Below are positions 49,542-61,937 of a stretch of DNA of 64,000 nt, in pieces; position 1 is the first letter of the stretch; the number at the start of each line of letters is the position of its first letter. Source of the stretch: Euonymus europaeus. Its lineage: Eukaryota > Streptophyta > Magnoliopsida > Celastrales > Celastraceae. The translations under genes and the position numbers were made by a program. The notes under the pieces are model-generated. The model had not been told where the DNA came from. It ran no database searches and saw only the letters and a program-made list of their open reading frames with translations. The stretch covers positions 372,001 through 436,000 of the forward strand of contig OY756970.1 in NCBI GenBank assembly GCA_963580455.1, in the 5' to 3' direction.

Positions 49542-51502
49542 GAAATCAAGCTAAAAATCACCGAATTCAGAACTCTGAGTCAACGGATATTAATAAAACC
49601 GTTTACGTAAAGAAACCACATTTCGCGACTAAGTAGGTGAAACGAGACCTACTAGCCACGAGTTCTGAAATCAAAATCCGAAACAACAGGATTGTAGAGC
49701 TCGAAATGTAGTGTGAAATCAAGCTGAAAATCACCGAATTCAGAACTCGGAGTCAAGGGATATTCATAATTCCGTTTACGTAAAGAAACCACATTTCGCG
49801 GCTAACTAGTTGAAACGAGACCTACTAGCCACGAGTTCTGAAATCAAAATCCGAAATGAGAGGATTGTAGAGCTCGAAAAGTTGTGTGAAATCAAGCTAA
49901 AAATCACCGATTTCAGAACTCGGAGTCAACGGATATTCATAAAACCGTGTACGTTAAGAAACCACATTTCGCGGCTAACTAGGTGAAACGAGACCTACTA
50001 GCCACGAGTTCTGAAATCAAAATCCAAAATGCCAGGATTGTAGAGCTCGAAAAGTAGTCTGAAATCAAGATAAAAATCACCAAATTCAGATTTCGGAGTC
50101 AACGGATATTCATAAAATCGTTTACGTAAAGAAACCGCATTTCGCGACTAACTAGGTGAAACGAGACCTACTAGCCACGAGTTCTGAAATCAAAATCCGA
50201 AATTCCAGGATTGTAGAGCTCGAAAAGTAGTGTCAAATCAAGTGAAAAATAACCGAATTCAGAACTCTGAGTCAACGGATATTCATAAAACCGTTTACGT
50301 AAAGAAACTTTATTTCGCGGCTAACTAGGTGAAACGAGACCTACTAGCCACGAGTTCTGAAATCAAAATCCGAAATGCCAGGAATGTAGAGCTCGTAAAG
50401 TAGTGTGAAATCAAGCTAAAAATCACCGAATTCAGAACTCGGAGTCAACCGATATTCATAAAACCGTTTACGTAAAGAAACCACATTTCGCGTCTAACTA
50501 GGTGAAACGAGACCTACTAGCCACGAGTTATGAAATCAAAATCCGAAACACCAGGATTGTAGAGCTCAAAAAGTAGTGTGAAATCAAGCGAAAAATCACC
50601 GAATTCAGAACTCGGAGTCAACGGATATTCATAAAACCGTTTACGTAAAGAAACCACATTTCGCGGCTAACTAGGTGAAACGAGACCTACTAGCCACGAG
50701 TTCTGAAATCAAAATCCGAAATGCCAGGATTGTAGAGCTCGAAAAGTAGTGTGAAATCAAGCTAAAAATCACCGAATTCAGAACTCTGAGTCAACGGATA
50801 TTAATAAAACCGTTTACGTAAAGAAACCACATTTCGCGACTGACTAGGTGAAACGAGACCTACTAGCCACGAGTTCTGAAATCAAAATCCGAAACAACAG
50901 GATTGTAGAGCTCGAAAGGTAGTGTGAAATCAAGCTAAAAATCACCGAATTCAGAACTCGGAGTTAAGGGATATTCATAATTCCGTTTACGTAAAGAAAT
51001 CACATTTCGCGGCTAACTAGTTGAAACGAGATCTACTAGCCACGAGTTCTGAAATCAAAATCCGAAATGACAGGATTGTAGAGCTCGAAAAGTAGTGTGA
51101 AATCAAGCTAAAAATCACCGATTTCATAACTCGGAGTCAACGGATATTCATAAAACCGTGTACGTTAAGAAACCACATTTCGCGGCTAACTAGGTGAAAC
51201 GAGACCTACTAGCCACGATTTGTGAAATCAAAATCCAAAACGCCAGGATTGTAGAGCTCGAAAAGTAGTCTGAAATCAAGATAAAAATCACCAAATTCAG
51301 ATTTCGGAGTCAACGGATTTTCATAAAATCGTTTACAAAAAAAGAAACCGCATTTCGCGGCTAACTAGTTGAAACGAGACCTACTAGCCACGAGTTCTGA
51401 AATCAAAATCCGAAATGCCAGGATTGTAGAGCTCGAAAAGTAGTGTGAAATCAAGTGAAAAATAACCGAATTCAGAACTCTGAGTCAACGGATATTCATA
51501 AA
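49542..51502 (+). repeat. Second copy of the 2,942-bp-spaced domain C block
   Basis: The block has the same succession of unit types as 46,600-48,560, with ataattccg at 49,766 and 50,977. Differences noticed include gatttgtgaaatc near 51,219, ggattttcat near 51,317 and aaatgagagg near 49,856. It ends before a ccccattt unit, where the first copy continues with gaaactttattt. Confidence 0.82.
51213..51387 (+). repeat. 175-bp monomer with the same seven-A run
   Basis: The unit carries tttac followed by seven A (51,337-51,343), as in 48,271-48,444. It keeps the full aaaacgccagg, so it is two bases longer than standard. The shared insertion shows that both descend from one unit, and the one-base loss near 48,298 came after, or was absent from, this lineage. 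Confidence 0.9.
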
Positions 51503-53290
51503 ACTGTTTACGTAAAGAAACCCCATTTCGCGGCTAACTAGGTGAAACGAGACCTACTAGCCACGAGTTCTGAAATCAAAATCCGAAACGCCAGGATTGA
51601 AGAGCTCGAAAATTAGTTTGAAATCAAGCTAAAAATCACCGAATTCAGAACTCGGAGTCAACGGATATTCATAAAACCGTTTACGTAAAGAAACCACATT
51701 TCGCTGCTAACTAGGTGAAACGAGACCTACTAGCCACGAGTTCTGAAATCAAAATCCGAAACGCCAGGATTGAAGAGCTCGAAAAGTAGTGTGAAATCAA
51801 GCTAAAAATCACCGAATTCAGAACTCGGAGTCAACGGATATTCATAAAACCGTTTACGTAAAGAAACCACATTTCGCGGCTAACTAGGTGAAACGAGACC
51901 TACTAGCCACGAGTTATAAAATCAAAATCCGAAACACCAGGATTGTAGAGCTCGAAAAGTAGTTTGAAATCAAGCGAAAAATCAACGAATTAAGAACTCG
52001 GAGTCAACGGATATTCATAAAACCGTTTACGTAAAGAAACCACATTTCCCAGCTAACTAGGTGAAACGAGACCTACTAGCCACGAGTTCTGAAATCAAAA
52101 TCCGAAATGCCAGGATTGTAGAGCTCGAAAAGTAGTGTAAAATCAAGCAAAAAACAACCGAATTCAGAACTCTGAGTCAACGGATATTCATAAAACCGTT
52201 TACGTAAAGAAACCATATTTCCCGGCTAACTAGGTGAAACGAGACCTACTAGCCACGAGTTCTAAAATCAAAATCCAAAGTGCCAGGATTGTAGAGCTCG
52301 TAAAGTAGTGTGAAATCAAGCTACAAATCACCGAATTCAGAACTCGGAGTCAACGGATATTCATACAACCGTTTACGTAAAGAAACCTCATTTCGCGGCT
52401 AACTAGGTGAAACGAGACCTACTAGCCACGAGTTCTGAGATCAAAATCCGAAACTACATGATTGAAGAGCTCGAAAATTACTGTGAAATCAAGCTAAAAA
52501 TCACCGAATTCAGAACTCGGAGTCAACGGATATTCATAAAACCGTTTACATAAAGAAACCCCATTTCGCGGCTAACTAGGTGAAATGAGACCTACTAGCC
52601 ACGAGTTCTGAAATCAAAATCCGAAAGGCCAGGATTGAAGAGCTCGTAAAGTAGTGTGAAATCATGCTAAAAATCACCGAATTCAGAACTCGGAGTCAAC
52701 GGATATTCATAAAGCCGTTTACGTAAAGAAACCCCATTTCGCGGCTAACTAGTTGAAATGAGACCTACTAGCCACGAGTTCTGAAATCAAAATCCGAAAT
52801 GGCAGGATTGTAGAGCTCGAAAAGTAGTGTGAAATCAAGCTAAAAATCACCGAATTCAGAACTAGGAGTAAACGGATATTCATAAAACCGTTTACGTAAA
52901 GAAACCCCATTTCGCTACTAACTAGGTGAAACGAGACCTACTAGCCACAAGTTCTGAAATCAAAATCCGAAACGCCAGGATTGAAGAGCTCGAAAAGTAG
53001 TGTGAAATCAAGCTAAAAATCACCGAATTCAGAACTCGGAGTCAACGGATATTCATAAAACCGTTTACGTAAAGAAACCACATTTCGCGGCTAACTAGGT
53101 GAAACGAGACCTACTAGCCACGAGTTATGAAATCAAAATCCGAAACACCAGGATTGTAGAGCTCAAAAAGTAGTGTGAAATCAAGCGAAAAATCACCGAA
53201 TTCAGAACTCGGAGTCAACGGATATTCATAAAACCGTTTACGTAAAGAAACCACATTTCGCGGCTAACTAGGTGAAACGAGACCTACTAG
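51502..53290 (+). repeat. 15-monomer-spaced block of domain C, first copy
   Basis: The order includes gagttataaaatc (51,911), gcaaaaaacaacc, ctacaaatcacc with catacaaccg, a tactgtgaaatc unit, aaatcatgc with aaagccg (52,711), aaatggcagg and gagttatgaaatc (53,122). It returns at +2,595 bp: 54,506, 55,306 and 55,717 for the three positioned markers. The copies differ by scattered single bases. Confidence 0.83.
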
Positions 53291-54096
53291 CCACGAGTTC
53301 TGAAATCAAAATCCAAAACAACAGGATTGTAGAGCTCGAAAAGTAGTGTGAAATCAAGCTAAAAATCACCGAATTCAGAACTCGGAGTCAAGGGATATTC
53401 ATAATTCCGTTTACGTAAAGAAATCACATTTTGCGGCTAACTAGTCGAAACGAGACCTACTAGCCACGAGTTCTGAAATCAAAATCCGAAATGACAGGAT
53501 TGTAGAGCTCGAAAAGTAGTGTGAAATCAAGCTAAAAATCACCGATTTCAGAACTCGGAGTCAACGGATATTCATAAAACCGTGTACGTTAAGAAACCAC
53601 ATTTCGCGGCTAACTAGGTGAAACGAGACCTACTAGCCATGAGTTCTGAAATCAAAATCCAAAACGCCAGGATTGTAGAGCTCGAAAAGTAGTCAGAAAT
53701 CAAGATAAAAATCACCAAATTCAGATTTCGGAGTCAACGGATATTCATAAAATCGTTTACGTAAAGAAACCGCATTTCGCGGCTAACTAGGTGAAACGAG
53801 ACCTACTAGCCACGAGTTGTGAAATCAAAATCCGAAATGCCAGGATTGTAGAGCTCGAAAAGTAGTGTGAAATCAAGTGAAAAATAACGGAATTCAGAAC
53901 TCTGAGTCAACGGATATTCATAAAACCGTTTACGTAAAGAAACTTTATTTCGCGGCTAACTAGGTGAAACGAGACCTACTAGCCACGAGTTCTGAAATCA
54001 AAATCCGAAATGCCAGGAATGTAGAGCTCGTAAAGTAGTGTGAAATCAAGCTAAAAATCACCGAATTCAGAACTCGGAGTCAACCGATATTCATAA

Positions 54097-55885
54097 AACT
54101 GTTTACGTAAAGAAACCCCATTTCGCGGCTAACTAGGTGAAACGAGACCTACTAGCCACGAGTTCTAAAATCAAAGTCCGAAATGCCAGGATTGAATAGC
54201 TCGAAAAGTAGTGTGAAATCAAGCTAAAAATCACCGAATTCAGAACTCGGAGTCAACGGATATTCATAAAACCGTTTACGTAAAGAAACCACATTTCGCT
54301 GCTAACTAGGTGAAACGAGACCTACTAGCCACAAGTTCTGAAATCAAAATCCGAAACGCCAGGATTGAAGAGCTCGAAAAGTAGTGTGAAACCAAGATAA
54401 AAATCACCGAATTCAGAACTCGGAGTCAACGGATATTCATAAAACCGTTTACGTAAAGAAACCACATTTCGCGGCTAACTAGGTGAAACGAGACCTACTA
54501 GCCACGAGTTATAAAATCAAAATCCGAAACACCAGGATTGTAGAGCTCGAAAAGTAGTTTGAAATCAAGCGAAAAATCACCGAATTCAGAACTCGGAGTC
54601 AACGGATATTCATAAAACCGTTTACGTAAAGAAACCACATTTCGCGGCTAACTAGGTGAAACGAGACCTACTAGCCACGAGTTCTGAAATCAAAATCCGA
54701 AATGCCAGGATTGTAGAGCTCGAAAAGTAGTGTGAAATCAAGCAAAAAACAACCGAATTCAGAACTCTGAGTCAACGGATATTCATAAAACCGTTTACGT
54801 AAAGAAACCATATTTCGCGGCTAACTAGGTGAAACGAGACCTACTAGCCACGAGTTCTAAAATCAAAATCCGAAATGCCAGGATTGTAGAGCTCGTAAAG
54901 TAGTGTGAAATCAAGCTACAAATCACCGAATTCAGAACTCGGAGTCAACGGATATTCATACAACTGTTTACGTAAAGAAACCCCATTTCGCGGCTAACTA
55001 GGTGAAACGAGACCTACTAGCCACGAGTTCTGAAATCAAAATCCGAAACTCCATGATTGAAGAGCTCGAAAAGTACTGTGAAATCAAGCAAAAAATCACC
55101 GAATTCAGAACTCGGAGTCAACGGATATTCATTAAACCGTTTACATAAAGAAACCCCATTTCGCGGCTAACTAGGTGAAACGAGACCTACTAGCCACGAG
55201 TTCTGAAATCAAAATCCGAAACGCCAGGATTGAAGAGCTCGTAAAGTAGTGTGAAATCATGCTAAAAATCACCGAATTCAGAACTCGGAGTCAACGGATA
55301 TTCATAAAGCAGTTTACGTAAAGAAATCACATTTCGCGGCTAACTAGTTGAAATGAGACCTACTAGCCACGAGTTCTGAAATCAAAATCCGAAATGGCAG
55401 GATTGTAGAGCTGGAAAAGTAGTGTGAAATCAAGCTAAAAATCACCGAATTCAAAACTCGGAGTCAACGGATATTCATAAAACCGTTTACGTAAAGAAAC
55501 CCCATTTCGCTGCTAACTAGGTGAAACGAGACCTACTAGCCACAAGTTCTGAAATCAAAATCCGAAACGCCAGGATTGAAGAGCTCGAAAAGTAGTGTGA
55601 AATCAAGCTAAAAATCACCGAATTCAGAACTCGGAGTCAACGGATATTCATAAAACCGTTTACGTAAAGAAACCACATTTCGCGGCTAACTAGGTCAAAC
55701 GAGACCAACTAGCCACGAGTTATGAAATCAAAATCCGAAACACCAGGATTGTAGAGCTCAAAAAGTAGTGTGAAATCAAGCGAAAAATCACCGAATTCAG
55801 AACTCGGAGTCAACGGATATTCATAAAACCGTTTAGGTAAAGAAACCACATTTCGCGGCTAACTAGGTGAAACGAGACCTACTAG
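54097..55885 (+). repeat. 15-monomer-spaced block of domain C, second copy
   Basis: This is the second copy of 51,502-53,290, ending just before the 170-bp monomer. It has private changes such as catacaactg near 54,958, aaagcagtttacg near 55,306, gagctggaaaag near 55,410 and an accaac linker near 55,706. The 55,306 change makes aaagcag from the aaagccg of the first copy. Confidence 0.83.
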
Positions 55886-56055
55886 CCACGAGTTCTGAAA
55901 TCAAAATCCGAAATGCCAGGTTTGTAGAGCTCGAGTAGTGTGAAATCAAGCTAAAAATCACCGAATTCAAAACTCTGAGTCAACGGATATTAATAAAACC
56001 GTTTACGTAAAGAAACCACATTTCGCGACTAACTAGGTGAAACGAGACCTACTAG
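55886..56055 (+). repeat. 170-bp monomer (3-bp deletion)
   Basis: The segment reads ctcgagtagtgtg near 55,931-55,943, where the normal form is ctcgaaaagtagtgtg, so three A-rich bases are missing. The deletion creates a ctcgag hexamer. The unit also has aggtttgtag in place of aggattgtag. I found no other unit with this deletion. Confidence 0.9.
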
Positions 56056-58118
56056 CCACGAGTTCTGAAATCAAAATCCGAAACAACAAGATTGTAGAGC
56101 TCGAAAAGTAGTGTGAAATCAAGCTAAAAATCACCGAATTCAGAACTCGGAGTCAAGGGATATTCATAAAACCGTTTACGTAAAGAAACCAAATTTCGCG
56201 GCTAACTAGTTGAAACGAGACCTACTAGCCACGAGTTCTGAAATCAAAATCCGAAATGACAGGATTGTAGAGCTCGAAAAGTAGTGTGAAATCAAGCTAA
56301 AAATCACCGATTTCAGAACTCGGAGTCAACGGATATTCATAAAACCGTGTACGTTAAGAAACCACATTTCGCGCCTAACCAGGTGAAACGAGACCTACTA
56401 GCCACGAGTTCTGAAATCAAAATCCAAAACGGCAGGATTGTAGAGCTCGAAAAGTAGTCTTAAAACAAGATAAAAATCACCAAATTAAGATTTCGGAGTC
56501 AACGGATATTCATAAAATCGTTTACGTAAAGAAACCGTATTTCGCGGCTAACTAGGTGAAACGAGACCTACTAGCCACGAGTTCTGAAATCAAAATCCGA
56601 AATTCCAGGATTGTAGAGCTCGAAAAGTAGTGTGAAATCAAGTGAAAAATAACCGAATTCAGAACTCTGAGTCAACGGATATTCATAAAACCGTTTACGT
56701 AAAGAAACTTTATTTCGCGGCTAACTAGGTGAAACGAGACCTACTAGCCACGAGTTCTGAAATCAAAATCCGAAATGCCAGGAATGTAGAGCTCGTAAAG
56801 TAGTGTGAAATCAAGCTAAAAATCACCGAATTCAGAACTCGGAGTCAACCGATATTCATAAAACTGTTTACGTAAAGAAACCCCATTTCGCGGCTAAGTA
56901 GGTGAAACGAGACCTACTAGCCACGAGTTCTGAAATCAAAATCCGAAATGCCAGGATTGAAGAGCTCGAAAAGTAGTGTGAAATCAAGCTAAAAATCACC
57001 GAATTCAGAACTCGGAGTCAACGGATATTCATAAAACCGTTTACGTAAAGAAACCACATTTCGCTGCTAACTAGGTGAAACAAGACCTACCAGCCACAAG
57101 TTCTGAAATCAAAATCCGAAATGCCAGGATTGAAGAGCTCGAAAAGTAGTGTGAAATCAAGCTAAAAATCACCGAATTCAGAACTCGGAGTCAACGGATA
57201 TTCATAAAACCGTTTACGTAAAGAAACCACATTTCGCGGCTAACTAGGTGAAACGAGACCTACTAGCCACGAGTTATGAAATCAAAATCCGAAACGCCAG
57301 GATTGTAGAGCTCAAAAAGTAGTGTGAAATCAAGTGAAAAATCACCGAATTCAGAACTCGGAGTCAACGGATATTCATAAAACCGTTTAGGTAAAGAAAC
57401 CACATTTCGCGGCTAACTAGGTGAAACGAGACCTACTAGCCACGAGTTCTGAAATCAAAATCCGAAATGACAGGATTGTAGAGCTCGAAAAGTAGTGTGA
57501 AATCAAGCTAAAAATCACCGAATTCAGAACTCTGAGTCAACGGATATTAATAAAACCGTTTACGTAAAGAAACCACATTTTGCGACTAACTAGGTGAAAC
57601 GAGACCTACTAGCCACGAGTTCTGAAATCAAAATCCGAAACAACAGGATTGTAGAGCTCGAAAAGTAGTGTGAAATCAAGCTAAAAATCACCGAATTCAG
57701 AACTCGGAGTCAAGGGATATTCATAAAACCGTTTACGTAAAGAAACCACATTTCGCGGCTAACTAGTTGAAACGAGACCTACTAGCCACGAGTTCTGAAA
57801 TCAAAATCCGAAATGACAGGATTGTAGAGCTCGAAAAGTAGTGTGAAATCAAGCTAAAAATCACCGATTTCAGAACTCGGAGTCAACGGATATTCATAAA
57901 ACCGTGTACGTTAAGAAACCACATTTCGCTGCTAACTAGGTGAAATGAGACCTACTAGCCACGAGTTCTGAAATCAAAATCCAAAACGCCAGGATTGTAG
58001 AGCTCGAAAAGTAGTCTTAAATCATGCTAAAAATCACCGAATTCAGAACTCGGAGTCAACGGATATTCATAAAGCCGTTTACGTAAAGAAACCCCATTTC
58101 GCGGCTAACTAGGTGAAA
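56056..58118 (+). repeat. Long duplicated block, first copy (offset 5,882 bp)
   Basis: The block begins at an aacaacaag unit with gaaaccaaattt and runs through gcgcctaaccagg (gtgtac at 56,345), cagatttcggag, gaaactttattt, a gtaggtg unit, cacaag, ttatgaaatc, tttaggtaaag, ttaat with tttgcgact, and aaatgacagg to aaagccg. The same order returns at 61,938-64,000, exactly 34 monomers later. Differences noticed are aaaacggcagg against aaaacgccagg, caaattaag against caaattcag, and aaacgccagg (57,292) against aaacaccagg (63,174). Confidence 0.9.
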
Positions 58119-58884
58119 CGAGACCTACTAGCCACGAGTTCTGAAATCAAAATCCGAAATGCCAGGATTGTAGAACTCGAAAAGTAGTGTGAAATCAAGT
58201 GAAAAATAACCGAATTCAGAACTCTGAGTCAACAGATATTCATAAAACCGTTTACGTAAAGAAACTTTATTTCGCGGCTAACTAGGTGAAACGAGACCTA
58301 CTAGCCACGAGTTCTGAAATCAAAATCCGAAATGCCAGGAATGTAGAGCTCGTAAAGTAGTGTGAAATCAAGCTAAAAATCACCGAATTCAGAACTCGGA
58401 GTCAACCGATATTCATAAAACTGTTTACGTAAAGAAACCCCATTTCGCGGCTAACTAGGTGAAACGAGACCTACTAGCCACGAGTTCTGAAATCAAAATC
58501 CGAAATGCCAGGATTGAAGAGCTCGAAAGGTAGTGTGAAATTAAGCTAAAAATCACCGAATTCAGAACTCGGAGTCAACGGATATTCATAAAACCGTTTA
58601 CGTAAAGAAACCACATTTCGCGGCTAACTAGGTGAAACGAGACCTACTAGCCACGAGTTATGAAATCAAAATCCGAAACACCAGGATTGTAGAGCTCAAA
58701 AAGTAGTGTGAAATCAAGTGAAAAATCACCGAATTCAGAACTCGGAGTCAACGGATATTCATAAAACCGTTTACGTAAAGAAACCACATTTCGCGGCTAA
58801 CTAGGTGAAACGAGACCTACTAGCCAAGAGTTCTGAAATCAAAATCCGAAATGACAGGATTGTAGAGCTCGAAAAGTAGTGTGA

Positions 58885-60854
58885 AATCAAGCTAAAAATC
58901 ACCGAATTCAGAACTCTGAGTCAACGGATATTAATAAAACCGTTTACGTAAAGAAACCACATTTCGCGACTAACTAGGTGAAACGAGACCTACTAGCCAC
59001 GAGTTCTGAAATCAAAATCCGAAACAACAGGATTGTAGAGCTCGAAAAGTAGTGTGAAATCAAGCTAAAAATCACCGAATTCAGAACTCGGAGTCAAGGG
59101 ATATTCATAAAACCGTTTACGTAAAGAAACCACATTTCGCGGCCAACTAGTTGAAACGAGACCTACTAGCCACGAGTTCTGAAATCAAAATCCGAAATGA
59201 CAGGATTGTAGAGCTCGAAAAGTAGTGTGAAATCAAGCTAAAAATCACCGATTTCAGAACTCGGAGTCAACGGATATTCATAAAACCGTGTACGTTAAGA
59301 AACCACATTTCGCGCCTAACCAGGTGAAACGAGACCTACTAGCCACGAGTTCTGAAATCAAAATCCAAAATGCCAGGATTGTAGAGCTCGAAAAGTAGTC
59401 TTAAAACAAGATAAAAATCACCAAATTCAGATTTCGGAGTCAACGGATATTCATAAAATCGTTTACGTAAAGAAACCGCATTTCGCGGCTAACTAGGTGA
59501 AACGAGACCTACTAGCCACGAGTTCTGAAATCAAAATCCGAAATGCCAGGATTGTAGAGCTCGAAAAGTAGTGTGAAATCAAGTGAAAAATAACCGAATT
59601 CAGAACTCTGAGTCAACGGATATTCATAAAACCGTTTACGTAAAGAAACCCCATTTCGCTGCTAACTAGGTGAAACGAGACCTACTAGCCACATGTTCTG
59701 AAATCAAAATCCAAAACGCCAGGATTGAAGAGCTCGAAAAGTAGTGTGAAATCAAGCTAAAAATCACCGAATTCAGAAATCGGAGTCAACGGATATTCAT
59801 AAAACCGTTTACGTAAAGAAACCCCATTTCGCGGCTAACTAGTTGAAACGAGACCTACTAGCCACGAGTTCTGAAATCAAAATCCGAAATGCCAGGATTG
59901 AAGAGCTCGAAAAGTAGTGTGAAATTAAGCTAAAAATCACCGAATTCAGAACTCTGAGTCAACGGATATTAATAAAACCGTTTACGTAAAGAAACCACAT
60001 TTCGCGACTAACTAGGTGAAACGAGACCTACTAGCCACGAGTTCTGAAATCAAAATCCGAAACAACAGGATTGTAGAGCTCGAAAAGTAGTGTGAAATCA
60101 AGCTAAAAATCACCGAATTCAGAACTCGGAGTCAAGGGATATTCATAAAACCGTTTACGTAAAGAAACCACATTTCGCGGCTAACTAGTTGAAACGAGAC
60201 CTACTAGCCACGAGTTCTGAAATCAAAATCCGAAATGACAGGATTGTAGAGCTCGAAAAGTAGTGTGAAATCAAGCTAAAAATCACCGATTTCAGAACTC
60301 GGAGTCAACGGATATTCATAAAACCGTGTACGTTAAGAAACCACATTTCGCGCCTAACCAGGTGAAACGAGACCTACTAGCCACGAGTTCTGAAATCAAA
60401 ATCCAAAATGCCAGGATTGTAGAGCTCGAAAAGTAGTCTTAAAACAAGATAAAAATCACCAAATTCAGATTTCGGAGTCAACGGATATTCATAAAATCGT
60501 TTACGTAAAGAAACCGCATTTCGCGGCTAACTAGGTGAAACGAGACCTACTAGCCACGAGTTCTGAAATCAAAATCCGAAATGCCAGGATTGTAGAGCTC
60601 GAAAAGTAGTGTGAAATCAAGTGAAAAATAACCGAATTCAGAACTCTGAGTCAACGGATATTCATAAAACCGTTTACGTAAAGAAACCCCATTTCGCTGC
60701 TAACTAGGTGAAACGAGACCTACTAGCCACATGTTCTGAAATCAAAATCCAAAACGCCAGGATTGAAGAGCTCGAAAAGTAGTGTGAAATCAAGCTAAAA
60801 ATCACCGAATTCAGAAATCGGAGTCAACGGATATTCATAAAACCGTTTACGTAA
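58885..60854 (+). repeat. 6-monomer tandem duplication, period 1,038 bp
   Basis: The rare variant acatgttctg occurs at 59,691 and 60,729. The gtgtac motif occurs at 59,286 and 60,324, and the cgcctaaccagg and gtagtcttaaaacaag units show the same spacing. The first copy has ggccaactagttg, while the second keeps ggctaactagttg. Match runs over about 930 of each 1,038 bp. After it, the first copy continues with ccccattt and agttg, and the second with ccacattt and acaagacc. Confidence 0.85.
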
Positions 60855-61937
60855 AGAAACCACATTTCGCGGCTAACTAGGTGAAACAAGACCTACTAGC
60901 CACGAGTTATGAAATCAAAATCCGAAACACCAGGATTGTAGAGCTCAAAAAGTAGTGTGAAATCAAGCGAAAAATCACCGAATTCAGAACTCGGAGTCAA
61001 CGGATATTCATAAAACCGTTTACGTAAAGAAATCACATTTCGCGGCTAACTAGGTGAAACGAGACCTACTAGCCACGAGTTCTGAAATCAAAATCCGAAA
61101 TGCCAGGATTGTAGAGCTCGAAAAGTAGTGTGAAATCAAGCTAAAAATCACCGAATTCAGAACTCTGAGTCAACGGATATTAATAAAACCGTTTACGTAA
61201 ATAAACCACATTTCGCGACTAACTAGGTGAAACAAGACCTACTAGCCACGAGTTCTGAAATCAAAATCCGAAACAACAGGATTGTAGAGCTCGAAAAGTA
61301 GTGTGAAATCAAGCTAAAAATCACCGAATTTAGAACTCGGAGTCAAGGGATATTCGTAAAACCGTTTACGTAAAGAAACCACATTTCGCGGCTAACTAGT
61401 TGAAACGAGACCTACTATCCACGAGTTCTGAAATCAAAATCCGAAATGACAGGATTGTAGAGCTCGAAAAGTAGTGTAAAATCAAGATAAAAATCACCAA
61501 ATTCAGATTTCGGAGTCAACGGATATTCATAAAATCGTTTACGTAAAGAAACCGCATTTCGCGGCTAACTAGGTGAAACGAGACCTACTAGCCACGAGTT
61601 CTGAAATCAAAATCCGAAATGCCAGGATTGTAGAGCTCGAAAAGTAGTGTGAAATCAAGTGAAAAATAACCGAATTCAGAACTCTGAGTCAACGGATATT
61701 CATAAAACCGTTTACGTAAAGAAACTTTATTTCGCGGCTAACTAGGTGAAACGAGACCTACTAGCCACGAGTTCTGAAATCAAAATCCGAAATGCCAGGA
61801 ATGTAGAGCTCGTAAAGTAGTGTGAAATCAAGCTAAAAATCATCGAATTCAGAACTCGGAGTCAACCGATATTCATAAAACTGTTTACGTAAAGAAACCT
61901 CATTTCGCGGCTAACTAGGTGAAACGAGACCTACTAG

